A DNA stretch of 64,000 nt. Source: [Actinomadura] parvosata subsp. kistnae (lineage in GTDB: Bacteria; Actinomycetota; Actinomycetes; Streptosporangiales; Streptosporangiaceae). Below, in pieces: positions 8,293 through 16,181 of this stretch; the stretch's first letter is position 1, and every line of letters starts with the position of its first letter. The position numbers and the translations under genes are program-made. Location of the stretch: NCBI RefSeq assembly GCF_900323885.1, contig NZ_OOHJ01000021.1:1-64000 (forward strand), given 5' to 3'. Under the pieces are notes generated by a model that saw only the letters and a list, made by a program, of their open reading frames with translations, was not told where the DNA came from and ran no database searches.

Positions 8293-8871
8293 ATGCTCTG
8301 CGAACGCATGCCCCGATCGAAGGACATCAGCTTGCCGAACCCCCATGAGCGCTTCACCGCGCTCTACACCACCTACCAGGCGAGGGTGTACGGCTATGCG
8401 GCGAGCCGCGCCGGACACCAGCTCGCGGAGGAAGTGGTCAGCGAGACCTTCCTGGTGGCCTGGCGGCGCCTGGACGACATTCCCGCCGACGCCCAGCTGC
8501 CCTGGCTGCTGCGCGTCGCCCGCAACATCCTGCGCGACAACTACCGGCAGGCCGCCCGGCGCGAGTCCCTGGAAGCCGAGTTGCGGACGTGGACCGAACA
8601 GGCCATCGCGGACGCGGGTGAGCACGCCGTCGAGCGCGTCGCCGTCCTGCGCGCCCTGGCCGGCCTGTCCGACGCCGACAAGGAGGTCCTGACCCTGACC
8701 ACCTGGCACGGCCTGTCCGCCGCGGAGGCGGCCGAGGTCGTCGGCTGCAGCAAGGCGGCCTTCTTCGTACGCCTGCATCGGGCGCGGCGCAGGCTGCAGT
8801 CGGCGATCGACGTCACCAGGACCAGCGCCTCCCCCAAGCCCGTGACCGTTCCAGGAGGGGAACTCCGATGA
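8293..8871 (+). CDS. ECF RNA polymerase sigma factor
   Basis: Up to 192 aa. Region 2 reads RFTALYTTYQARVYGYAA...EEVVSETFLVAWRRLD; region 4 reads LAGLSDADKEVLTLTTWHGLSAAEAAEVVGCSKAAFFVRLHRARRRL with segments in order. The start is uncertain: ATG 8293 and 8311 have no ribosome site, whereas TTG 8332 follows GAAGGA at 7 nt and would give 179 aa. The stop overlaps the next ATG (ATGA), so sigma and downstream membrane protein are translationally coupled, as for sigma/anti-sigma-like pairs. Confidence 0.9.
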   Translation: MLCERMPRSKDISLPNPHERFTALYTTYQARVYGYAASRAGHQLAEEVVSETFLVAWRRLDDIPADAQLPWLLRVARNILRDNYRQAARRESLEAELRTWTEQAIADAGEHAVERVAVLRALAGLSDADKEVLTLTTWHGLSAAEAAEVVGCSKAAFFVRLHRARRRLQSAIDVTRTSASPKPVTVPGGELR

Positions 8872-10022
8872 GCCGCAAGCCCGACGCGATGGACCTGCTC
8901 GCCATGGCCCGCCCGGCCGCACTGGATCGCGGATCGCGCCTGTCCGCCGACGACCTGCTGGCGATGGCGCAAGCGGAGCCGCCACGCGAATCATCACGCC
9001 TGCGACGGGCCCGGCCGCGCCGGTGGGCCTTGTGGGCGCCGCTGGCCACGGCGGCGATCGTGGCCCTGGTCTTCGTCCTGGTGACGCGCCTGGCGTCGCC
9101 CCCTGCCGTGCTCGACCCGCCGAGGGCCAACCAGGAGCTGTTCGACCTGGCCGACAGGATCGACCGGTTGCCCGCGACGGGCGGCGCGTACTGGCGGGAG
9201 GTGCGGATCGACGGCACCCCCCTGGCCGGCGGCGGTTATACGCTCACGGTGTCCGGCCGCAGCGAGACGTGGGTGCCGCGCGACCCCGCCGATCCGGTGC
9301 TGCGGCTGGCGTGGCGGCGCGAGGCCGCCCGCCCCGCCACGGCCGCGGACGAACGCGCCTGGCGGGCGGCGGGAGCTCCCGACCGGGTGAAGGGCCACTG
9401 CGAGAACAAGGGGCCGTGCCCGTCGGTCCCGGTCGCCGACGAGCCGCAGGACTGCAGGTACACCATGGGCGTCGATCCCACGGGAACCTACCCCGACGCG
9501 ACGGTCAGCACGTTCACCATGGCAGATCTGGCGGCGATCCCCACCGATCCGGACAAGCTGATCGAGCGGCTGCGCGCGTACCACGCGATCTGGAACGCGC
9601 GCGGCTTCACGCAACCTTTCGAGACGTTCCTGCCGACCACCGCCAACCTCCTGGGCATGCCGCTCAGCCCGGCGCAGCGCGCCGCGCTGATTCGCGTCCT
9701 GGCCGCCCTGCCGACCACCAGGGTCGTGGGCACGGTGACCGATCCGCTGGGCAGGAGGGGCATCTCGGTGGATCTCGGCGGGGAGGGCGGCTCTCTGGTG
9801 TACTCCGGCAAGCCGCGCAAGGAGCTGCCGGTCTCCTATCGGCTGATCCTCGACCCGACGACGGGGGCGACGCTCGCGCACGTCTCGTACGCGGCCCGCA
9901 CCGCGCTGGGGGCGACCAAGGGCCAGGTGATGGGCTACCAGGCCCGCGGCCCGGAGTCGGGCTGGACCGGGAAGCCGGCTTCACCGCCGAAGGGCTGCAA
10001 GCGGACAGGTTCCGTCCAGTAG
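8868..10022 (+). CDS. CU044_5270-type membrane protein coupled to the ECF sigma factor
   Basis: 384 aa. A cytoplasmic N-terminal segment of about 50 residues (with two LLAMA motifs) precedes one transmembrane helix near residues 53-73 (WALWAPLATAAIVALVFVLV) and a large extracytoplasmic domain ending near residue 384. This matches the actinobacterial CU044_5270 family that sits directly after ECF sigma genes. It probably senses an envelope signal and controls the sigma factor, though no canonical zinc anti-sigma motif (HxxxCxxC) is present. Overlap with the sigma gene is 4 bp. Confidence 0.75.
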   Translation: MSRKPDAMDLLAMARPAALDRGSRLSADDLLAMAQAEPPRESSRLRRARPRRWALWAPLATAAIVALVFVLVTRLASPPAVLDPPRANQELFDLADRIDRLPATGGAYWREVRIDGTPLAGGGYTLTVSGRSETWVPRDPADPVLRLAWRREAARPATAADERAWRAAGAPDRVKGHCENKGPCPSVPVADEPQDCRYTMGVDPTGTYPDATVSTFTMADLAAIPTDPDKLIERLRAYHAIWNARGFTQPFETFLPTTANLLGMPLSPAQRAALIRVLAALPTTRVVGTVTDPLGRRGISVDLGGEGGSLVYSGKPRKELPVSYRLILDPTTGATLAHVSYAARTALGATKGQVMGYQARGPESGWTGKPASPPKGCKRTGSVQ

Positions 10023-10041
10023 GGGACATAGGCTGGTCGGC

Positions 10042-11220
10042 ATGTCTGCGCCGACCGGCCGTGTGCTCACCCTGCTGGAGCTGCTGCAGTCGGGTGGCAT
10101 CCGGACGATGGCGGAGCTGGCCGACCGGCTCGGGGTCGAGGGGCGGACGGTGCGGCGGTACGTCGGGCAGCTGATCGACCTCGGCATCCCGGTGGAGTCG
10201 GTGCGGGGGCGTTATGGCGGCTATCGCCTGGCGCGCGGTTACCGGTTGCCCCCGCTGATGCTCGACGACGACGAGGCGCTGGCCGTGCTGCTCGGGCTGA
10301 TGGCGCGGCGGCCGGTGGCGGACACCGCGAGCGAGACGGCGGCGGCGAAGATCCGGCGGGTGCTTCCGGGGCGGCTGGCCTCCCGGCTGGAGGCGTTGCT
10401 GGACTCCGTCGCCTTCACCGAGCGGCCGGGCGGGCCGGACGTTCCTGATGGCGGGGTGCTGCTCGCGGTCGCGGACGCGGTGCGTCACCGCCGGCCGGTC
10501 GCGATCCGGTACACCGATCGGAGCGGGCGGCGCAGCGAGCGGACGTTGCACCCGTACGGGATCGTCAGCCATGCGGGCCGCTGGTATGTCACGGGTGAGG
10601 ATCCGGGCGTCGGGGAGAGCCGGACGTTCCGGCTCGACCGGGTCGAGGACGCGCGGGCGCTGTCGGGCTCGTTCGAGGCGCCGGCGGGGGTGGATCCGGC
10701 GCGGCGGGTGGTGGAGGGGTTCGCGGCGGCGGCCTACCGGTATGAGGTGAGCCTGCGCGTTCAGGGGACGGTCGAGCAGGTCCGGGCCCGGCTGCCCGCC
10801 GGCATCGCCACCGTGGCGGAGATTCCCGGGGGTGGCGAGGCGGCGGGTGGGGAGGCGGCGGGTGGCGAGGCGGCGGGTGAGGGGTGGCTGCGGGTGGAGT
10901 TGCGGGCCGAGCGGCTGGACTGGCTGCCCGGAGTGCTGGCGGCGCTGGATCGGCCGTTCGTCATCGAGCGGCCGGGCGAGCTGCGTGACCTCGTCCTCGC
11001 CTTCGCCGGCCGGCTGGCCGCCCGCGCCCGCGGGTCAGCGGGGGACGAAGCCGCGGTAGGTGACGCGCCGCCGCCACAGGACCGGCCACTGGCGGTCGCG
11101 GATGCCGTGCAGCACGAGGGCGACCATCGTGCCGGTGAGGAAGCCTCCCACGATGAGGCTCATGGCGAGCATGAATGCGATGGCCATCAGAAATTCCCTC
11201 CGTCAGAAGTTCAAACTTAA
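10042..11220 (+). CDS. WYL-domain transcriptional regulator (YafY/DeoR-like)
   Basis: Up to 392 aa. An N-terminal HTH_11 domain (LLELLQSGGIRTMAELADRL, then GVEGRTVRRYV) is followed by a WYL domain (RPVAIRYTDRSGRRSERTLHPYGIV ... WYVTGED) and a C-terminal WCX region ending near LVLAFAGRLAARARG. The last 60-odd codons are unlike the family and lie exactly antisense to a small membrane-protein gene, so they may be non-functional read-through. TAGGCT (10029-10034) ends 7 nt before the ATG: probably leaderless. A GGEAAGGEA tandem stretch (10832-10882) lies between the WYL and WCX parts. Confidence 0.85.
   Translation: MSAPTGRVLTLLELLQSGGIRTMAELADRLGVEGRTVRRYVGQLIDLGIPVESVRGRYGGYRLARGYRLPPLMLDDDEALAVLLGLMARRPVADTASETAAAKIRRVLPGRLASRLEALLDSVAFTERPGGPDVPDGGVLLAVADAVRHRRPVAIRYTDRSGRRSERTLHPYGIVSHAGRWYVTGEDPGVGESRTFRLDRVEDARALSGSFEAPAGVDPARRVVEGFAAAAYRYEVSLRVQGTVEQVRARLPAGIATVAEIPGGGEAAGGEAAGGEAAGEGWLRVELRAERLDWLPGVLAALDRPFVIERPGELRDLVLAFAGRLAARARGSAGDEAAVGDAPPPQDRPLAVADAVQHEGDHRAGEEASHDEAHGEHECDGHQKFPPSEVQT
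11035..11187 (-). CDS. Small (50-aa) single-pass membrane protein, antisense to the WYL gene end
   Basis: ATG at 11187 is preceded by GGAGGGAA at a good distance. The product begins MAIAFMLAMSLIVGGFLTGT and continues MVALVLHGIRDRQWPVLW RRRVTYRGFVPR: one hydrophobic helix (about residues 3-26) and a short basic, tryptophan-containing tail, the usual look of a small inner-membrane protein. It is not recognised as a named family. It overlaps the final 153 nt of the WYL frame on the opposite strand. An inverted repeat directly upstream (11201-11228) could be its operator. Confidence 0.6.
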   Translation of the reverse strand: MAIAFMLAMSLIVGGFLTGTMVALVLHGIRDRQWPVLWRRRVTYRGFVPR

Positions 11221-11228
11221 ACCTGACG
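11201..11228. promoter_or_regulatory. Inverted repeats upstream of the small membrane-protein gene
   Basis: CGTCAG (11201-11206) is the inverse of CTGACG (11223-11228), and between them lies GTTCAAACTTAAAC (11209-11222), which reads GTTnAA/TTnAAC. This AT-rich island in very GC-rich DNA also holds the WYL stop codon. It may be an operator for the minus-strand small gene or the WYL transcript end. Confidence 0.4.
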
Positions 11229-11245
11229 GGGTGAACAGCCGCCCC

Positions 11246-11267
11246 GCCCGCCCTATTCCGGGCGGGC
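11246..11267 (-). terminator. GC-rich terminator hairpin of the remnant ABC operon
   Basis: A perfect 8-bp stem, GCCCGCCC (11246-11253) and GGGCGGGC (11260-11267), around the loop TATTCC, begins one base after the permease-remnant stop at 11268. It lacks a long T tract, as is usual in actinomycetes. Confidence 0.6.
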
Positions 11268-11483
11268 TCAGGCCGAGAGGGCGAGGTCGCGGCGGCGTAG
11301 GAACGCCGGCCCCGCCGCCGCCAGGGCGAGGGCCAGCGCGGGCGCGGCGGCCGTCCCGTTCAGCGGCAGTGCGGGGACGTGCACGAACGGGGACAGCTCC
11401 GGCACGATCCCGTCCGCCGGCCGGACCTCCGCGAGCAGGTCCACGGCCGGGAACAGGCCGAGCACCGTCCAGCTCAGCGCCGC
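11268..11483 (-). pseudogene. ABC transporter permease, C-terminal remnant
   Basis: The last ~70 residues of an ABC-2-type drug-export permease survive, readable from ALSWTVLGLFPAVDLL through ELSPFVHVPALPL to the end FLRRRDLALSA: a periplasmic loop of the LSPFxHVPxLP type, one membrane helix and the RRRDL tail typical of these permeases. No start codon or upstream part remains. It is joined directly to the first 32 residues of the ATP-binding subunit, so most of both genes was lost in one deletion. Confidence 0.75.
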
Positions 11484-11602
11484 CGCAGCTCGGCCCGGCC
11501 AGCGGCCTCCTCGCCGGGTGCGATGGTCAGGTCGAGGCCGTCCGGGGCGCGGGTGCGGCCGGACGTCTTGGCCGGGCCGGCGGCGTGGACGGCGGCGGTC
11601 AT
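11474..11602 (-). pseudogene. ABC transporter ATP-binding protein, N-terminal remnant
   Basis: A 42-codon frame starting at ATG 11602, overlapping the TetR stop (ATGA). MTAAVHAAGPAKTSGRTRAP and DGLDLTIAPGE match the N terminus of drug-export ABC ATPases (normally AKxFGxxxALDGLDLxVxPGE); it then runs into unrelated residues and stops at 11474. Walker A, signature and Walker B motifs are all absent. The original operon was TetR - ATPase - permease. Confidence 0.75.
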
Positions 11603-12224
11603 CGTTGCCGCTCGAACTTCTCCAGGCCGGTGCGGGCCTGCTCGAACAGCTCCCGGCCGAGGAACTCGGGCCTGATCAGGTCGAGCTGGGCCTTGCCGAC
11701 GCGTACGGCGCCGTCGGGGCCGTACAGGTCGGTGCCGAGGGCGCGGGAGACGTGCTCGTGCAGCACGGTCAGGCCGAGCTTCATCGCGGTCAGGACGGTG
11801 GCGCGGGCCCGGTGGTCGCTCTCTTCGCGGGGGTCGTCGCCCGCCAGGTGCTGCTCGGTGATGGCGACGAGGTCGTCGAACATGCCGGCGGCGGCGGGGG
11901 AGCCCTCCACGAGGGCGCGGCCGAGGTACTTCATCAGGGGCGGCGCGGTGCGGTGCACGGTGCCGACGAACTCGGGGTTCTCCAGCCGTCGGTGACGCCG
12001 GCGCCGACCTGGGCCCGGATGTAGGTCAGGACGTACTCGTCGCAGGCCAGCCGCAGCGCTTCCTTGGTGCCGAAGTGGTGCTGGACCAGGCCGGGGGAGA
12101 CCTTGGCCGCCTCGGCGATGCCGCGGATGGTGGTGGCTTTGACGCCCTGCTCGGCGAACAGGGTCATGGCCGCGTCGCGGATGCGGGCGCGGGTGGTGAG
12201 GTCCTCTTCGGAGATTGGTCGCAC
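11599..12224 (-). CDS. TetR-family regulator of the lost ABC transporter (frameshifted as sequenced)
   Basis: 208 aa when repaired. HTH: RIRDAAMTLFAEQGVKATTI, then RGIAEAAKVSPGLVQHHFGTKEAL. C-terminal part: APPLMKYLGRALVEGSPAAAG to the end. The frame breaks at about 11981-11990: one missing base joins VGAGVTDG to LENPEFVGTVHRTAPPL. GTG 12224 is the likely start; upstream TTGAAC and TACAAA (minus strand, about 12271-12244) are spaced like a promoter. Its stop overlaps the ATPase remnant's start. With its target operon gutted, it may have no partner left. Confidence 0.75.
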
Positions 12225-12281
12225 GTTCAAAATTCTAGACGTTTGTATTGACAACGATGCGATCGTTCAATCAGAGAGGTG

Positions 12282-13448
12282 TCAGGGCTCCAGGCCGAGG
12301 GCCACCCAGGCGTGGCCCGGCGCCAGGCCCGCCAGCTCGCGCCCGCACTCGGCCAGCACCGCCGGGCCCGACGTGATGTGCGCCATGCCCGCGTGCACGT
12401 CCCGGAACAGCCGCTGGATCGGCCCCTCGCGCAGCGCCGTCGTGCCGCCGCTGGCCTGGACGAAGCGGGCGGTCTCGGCGACGGTCGAGGTGATGTGGTT
12501 GAGCGCGAGCCGTACCAGGGTGTCCTGGCGCACGTCGAGGTGGCCGCCGGAGTCCAGGACGCGTTCGGCGTCGTCCCAGGTCTGGTGCACCAGCGCGGCG
12601 GCGGCGCGGAAGGCCGCCTCGGCGCGGGCGAAACCGGTGTGGAAGGCGTCGCTGCCGGCGAGCTGACCGGGCCGGCCCGCCCGCGCGCCCACGTGGCCGA
12701 TCAGCTTGTCCAGCAGGCGGCGGCCCACGCCGAGCGCCCACCCGCTGTGGCATAGCAGCGCCTGGTCGAGCAGTCCGAGCCGGTAGAGCGCGCCGCCGCG
12801 CATCGGCTCGAACTGGGCGAACGGATGCGTGTAGGACTCGGGCACGAAGGCGCCGTCGATCGCGTAGTCGATGCTGCCGGTGGCACGCAGGCCGAGGACG
12901 TCCCAGTTGCCGAGCATCGTGATGTCCTCGACCGGGGTGACGAACATGCGGGGCTCGCCGGTGTCCTCCACGATGGCCAGGCTGTGGGTGTACTGGGCGT
13001 GCAGCATGCCCGAGCCGAAGCTCCAGCGGCCGGTCAGGCGGTAGCCGCCGCGCTCGCGGACCGCGCTGCCGGGGCGCGTGCCCTGCCCGGCGAACAGCGG
13101 CATCCGGGGGCCCTTGAAGATGCGTTCGACGGCCTCGTCGCCGAGGTAGGCGCCGGCCGCGCCGTTCTCCAGCGTGGTGATCATCGCGACCCAGCCGGTG
13201 GAGGCGTCGGCGTAGGAGAGCGTCTCGATCACGGCGAGCAGTTCCTTCGGCGACAGCTCGCCGCCGCCGAGCGGCGCCGGCACCCACATGCCGCAGATGC
13301 CCGCCTCGTGCAGGGCATCCACGACGTGGGCGGTGAGCCTGCCCTGCGCCTCGGCCTGCCCGGCCTCGCCCTCGATGAGCGGACGCAGGTCGCGGGCCCG
13401 CTGCGCCAGGGCCGGGCCGGCGCGGTGGAGCGGGCGGGTCTCGGTCAT
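12282..13448 (-). CDS. Acyl-CoA dehydrogenase-fold flavoprotein (monooxygenase-like)
   Basis: 388 aa. It has the acyl-CoA dehydrogenase N-terminal helical domain (GICGMWVPAPLGGGELSP), the middle beta domain (YRLTGRWSFGSG; MLGNWDVLGLRATGS) and an ACAD_2-type C-terminal domain ending in ASGGTTALREGPIQRLFRDV. The W-FGSG and LRATGS features are closer to two-component group D flavin monooxygenases (HsaA, HpaH-like) and DszC/NcnH relatives than to beta-oxidation enzymes. A flavin reductase is not nearby. GGGAAGGGGG precedes the ATG. It follows a TetR gene (81 bp) on the same strand. Confidence 0.8.
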   Translation of the reverse strand: MTETRPLHRAGPALAQRARDLRPLIEGEAGQAEAQGRLTAHVVDALHEAGICGMWVPAPLGGGELSPKELLAVIETLSYADASTGWVAMITTLENGAAGAYLGDEAVERIFKGPRMPLFAGQGTRPGSAVRERGGYRLTGRWSFGSGMLHAQYTHSLAIVEDTGEPRMFVTPVEDITMLGNWDVLGLRATGSIDYAIDGAFVPESYTHPFAQFEPMRGGALYRLGLLDQALLCHSGWALGVGRRLLDKLIGHVGARAGRPGQLAGSDAFHTGFARAEAAFRAAAALVHQTWDDAERVLDSGGHLDVRQDTLVRLALNHITSTVAETARFVQASGGTTALREGPIQRLFRDVHAGMAHITSGPAVLAECGRELAGLAPGHAWVALGLEP

Positions 13449-13529
13449 GGCGGGGCCCCCTTCCCTGATCGCCGGTGACTGTACTCCGGCGGCCGGGCCG
13501 GCGCCATAGGCGGCCGGCGCGGGGTGCGT

Positions 13530-14153
13530 TCAGGCGGCCGGCAGGCGGACGCCGACGAGCTTGACCAGGAACCGGTCGATCTGCTCCTCCAGCGGCGGCA
13601 ACGGCAGCGCCGGCTCGTTCACCCGCAAGGACACCGCGCCGTGCACGGCCGCGCGCAGGTCGAGCGCCACCGCGGCGGCGTCACCGGCCGGCGCGCGCCC
13701 CTCGTCCATGCAGCGCCGCACGGCGGCGGTCGTCCGCTCGGCCAGCTCCTGCTTGAACGCCAGGTGCATGCGCCGGTTGAGGCCGCTCTCGTGCAGCACC
13801 TTGTACAGGCCGGCGTGCTCGCGCACCCACGAGCCCAGGAACAGCAGCCGGGCCCGCAGCCCGGCCACCGCGTCGCCGCCGGCCGCCTCGGCCGCCTCCA
13901 GGTCGCGCAGCAGGTCGCGGGTGCACTGCTCCAGGGCGGCGTAGACGAGGGCGTCACGGTCGGCGAAATGGAGGTAGACGGAGGTGGCCGCGATGCCGAC
14001 CTCGCGGGCGACGGCGCGCAGCGACAGCGCCTCGTCGTCGCGCAGCTCGTCCAGCATCCGCAAGGTGGCCTCGATGATGTCGCCGCGCAGCCGCTCCCCC
14101 TGGCCGCGCCGGTTGCGGCCCCGCGCGGGCGGGGAAGAGGAGGTCGCGTGCAT
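13530..14153 (-). CDS. TetR-family transcriptional regulator
   Basis: 207 aa from ATG 14153. HTH: DIIEATLRMLDELRDDEALS, then LRAVAREVGIAATSVYLHFADRDALV; C-terminal WHG-type TetR domain. TACAAT on the minus strand (about 14166-14161) is 7 nt before the ATG and there is no Shine-Dalgarno, indicating a leaderless message. It precedes the flavoprotein gene on the same strand and probably controls it. Confidence 0.9.
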   Translation of the reverse strand: MHATSSSPPARGRNRRGQGERLRGDIIEATLRMLDELRDDEALSLRAVAREVGIAATSVYLHFADRDALVYAALEQCTRDLLRDLEAAEAAGGDAVAGLRARLLFLGSWVREHAGLYKVLHESGLNRRMHLAFKQELAERTTAAVRRCMDEGRAPAGDAAAVALDLRAAVHGAVSLRVNEPALPLPPLEEQIDRFLVKLVGVRLPAA

Positions 14154-14196
14154 GATCGGTATTGTACGCAACGGCCGTTTCCCTACGGGCGTAGCG

Positions 14197-15327
14197 TCAC
14201 AGGACGCGGCGCACGCCCGGCAGCCGCCGGACCGGGCCCGCCAGCGCGAAGCAGGCCGGCAGCGCCACCACGGCCACCAGCGCGGCCTTCGCCGGCGTCG
14301 GCCACGCCAGGCCGCTCAGCGCGTACCCGAGGGCCGTCACCACGAACGCGTGGATCACGTACACGGTGAACGCGTGCGCCGACAGGTAGCGGCGCAGCGG
14401 GCCCTGCCGGTCCATGCGGCGGTGCAGGAACGTCAGCAGCGCGAGCACGACGCCGACGGCGAACGAGGAGTCCCACAGCGCGTACCACAGGGAGCTGAGG
14501 GTGCCGCCGCCCAGCCACGCCTCCAGGCCGCCGGACAGCGCCAGCGGCAGGAACACCACGGTCGACCCGGCCGCCAGGGCGAGACCCGCCCAGCCCGTCC
14601 GGCCGCTCATGCTCCGCAGCCAGCCGCGCCGGTAGGCGACGGTGCCCAGGACGAAGAACGAGACGTACTGGGGGAGGTAGGAGATGGTGGGGAAGTCGAT
14701 GATCGGCACCCCCGTGCCCACGGGGAGCACCACGCGCAGCGCGTACGTGACCAGGGCCAGCCCCACCACGAACGCGGCCACCGCGCCAGGAGTGAGCGGC
14801 CGGGTGGAGGGCGGGCGCCGCTCGGTGAGGCGCCGGACGGTGGCGTAGCACACGTCCAGGACGAGCAGCGCCAGCACGAACCACAGCGGCCCCGACCCGA
14901 TGGTGGCCAGGTAGAACTCTAGCGGGGAGCCGCCCGGGAAGGCGGGGACCAGCAGGAGCGGGTTGAGCACGAAGGAGAAGACCGCCAGCGGGATCCCCAG
15001 GCGGACCAGCCGCTCCCGCAGGAACGGGCCGAAGCCCTTGCGGTCGTAGGAGCCGGGCGTGAAGTAGCCCGACAGCAGGAAGAACGCGCCCATGAACCAG
15101 GACTGGTTCAGCATCAGGAACGCCGACAGGGCGTACCCGGCCGCCGTGCTGGTGGGCGGCTCGTTGTAGTACCACAGCGGCAGGCCGCTGTAGCCGACGG
15201 CCACGTGGTGCAGGACCACGAGCGAGGTCAGCAGGATCCGCAGGTTGTCGATGAACCACAGGCGGGGCGGTGCCGCGCCGCCGCCGCCCGTGAGCGTGGG
15301 CGGTGCGGGGTGGGGGCCGGTCGTCAT
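14197..15327 (-). CDS. Membrane acyltransferase (acyltransferase 3 family)
   Basis: 376 aa integral membrane protein with about ten transmembrane helices. The N-terminal RLWFIDNLRILLTSLVVLHH carries the acyltransferase-3 pattern (R/N-LR...LVVLHH), and the LSGYFTPGSYDRKGFGPFLR segment is typical of OafA/YrhL relatives that O-acylate sugars or peptidoglycan-linked polymers outside the cell. The ATG at 15327 follows GGAG; longer frames upstream are out of family. It is alone between a TetR and a DUF2306 gene. Confidence 0.85.
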   Translation of the reverse strand: MTTGPHPAPPTLTGGGGAAPPRLWFIDNLRILLTSLVVLHHVAVGYSGLPLWYYNEPPTSTAAGYALSAFLMLNQSWFMGAFFLLSGYFTPGSYDRKGFGPFLRERLVRLGIPLAVFSFVLNPLLLVPAFPGGSPLEFYLATIGSGPLWFVLALLVLDVCYATVRRLTERRPPSTRPLTPGAVAAFVVGLALVTYALRVVLPVGTGVPIIDFPTISYLPQYVSFFVLGTVAYRRGWLRSMSGRTGWAGLALAAGSTVVFLPLALSGGLEAWLGGGTLSSLWYALWDSSFAVGVVLALLTFLHRRMDRQGPLRRYLSAHAFTVYVIHAFVVTALGYALSGLAWPTPAKAALVAVVALPACFALAGPVRRLPGVRRVL

Positions 15328-15444
15328 GGACGTGCTCCAGTCGAGTCGTCGGGGTGTGCTGCCGACGCTAGGGAGCGCGCGGGGGCGGCGGTATGCGGCT
15401 GGGTGCACAGCGGGGGTGGAGCCAGGCACACTCCCGCGTTCCGG

Positions 15445-16068
15445 CTATCGCCCCCGCCTGATCAGGATCTCCGCCACGATCAGGTTGATCACCCAGCCGA
15501 GCACCTGCCCGACCGGGATCATGGACGGGGCCAGCGTCCCGAGCGAGCCGGCGGGCACGCCGAAGGGCAGCTGCGACACCAGCAGCAGCGGCACCACGAT
15601 CCGGGAGGTGACGGCCAGGAACGTCAGCGCGTAGTTGCGCATCATCCACTCCCGGTGCCGCACGAAGTCGCGGCGGGCGGCGGCCCGGTAGGCCAGCCAG
15701 CCCGTGACCAGCCACAGGACGGCCGGCACGGTCAGGCCGACCTGCGTCACCAGGCGGCCCGACAGCAGCGCCACCGGCACCGCCGCCAGCGCCGACGGCA
15801 GCACCCCGGCCAGCAGGTAGCAGCGCCCGATCACGCGGTGGACCCGGCGGCGCGCCCGCACGGCGGGCACGAACTGCAGCGGGCCGAGCACCAGCGCCAC
15901 CAGCGCGGTGAAGACGTGCGTGGCGAGCAGCGCGAAATAGGGGCCGCCCGGCACGGCCAGCCGGCTCGCGCCGGGATCGAGGCTCGTGTACGGGGTGACG
16001 AGCACGGCGCCGAAGACCAGTGCGGTGGCGAGCATCACCCATACCGTGCGCGTCCTCCGGTGCCCCAT
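15445..16068 (-). CDS. DUF2306 membrane protein
   Basis: 207 aa with six or seven predicted helices. Diagnostic segments are LGPLQFVPAVRARRRVHRVI, then GRCYLLAG, and RHREWMMRNYALTFLAVTSR (His-Arg-Glu-Trp-Met), which match the DUF2306 family of conserved membrane proteins of unknown function, possibly haem-binding through the conserved histidines. It lies 117 bp upstream of the acyltransferase on the same strand. Confidence 0.75.
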   Translation of the reverse strand: MGHRRTRTVWVMLATALVFGAVLVTPYTSLDPGASRLAVPGGPYFALLATHVFTALVALVLGPLQFVPAVRARRRVHRVIGRCYLLAGVLPSALAAVPVALLSGRLVTQVGLTVPAVLWLVTGWLAYRAAARRDFVRHREWMMRNYALTFLAVTSRIVVPLLLVSQLPFGVPAGSLGTLAPSMIPVGQVLGWVINLIVAEILIRRGR

Positions 16069-16181
16069 CGCCGTCCTTCCGCGTCGTGCCGATCCCGATG
16101 ACTGATCAGCATGCGGGCAGGACGGCCGCGAGGCGTCAGCCCAGGGTCGGCATCCGCGCTACGACCACGGGTGTAGGACGG

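Noticed and set aside
8810..8871. Possible ECF autoregulatory promoter upstream of the sigma gene at 8293
   Set aside because: The interval before 8293 has scattered AAG and CGTC elements but no pair with convincing spacing.
11599..12224. TetR gene as a true pseudogene
   Set aside because: One added base restores the full protein and the same type of slip affects many unrelated genes here, so error is more likely; the downstream ABC remnant, in contrast, is a real deletion.
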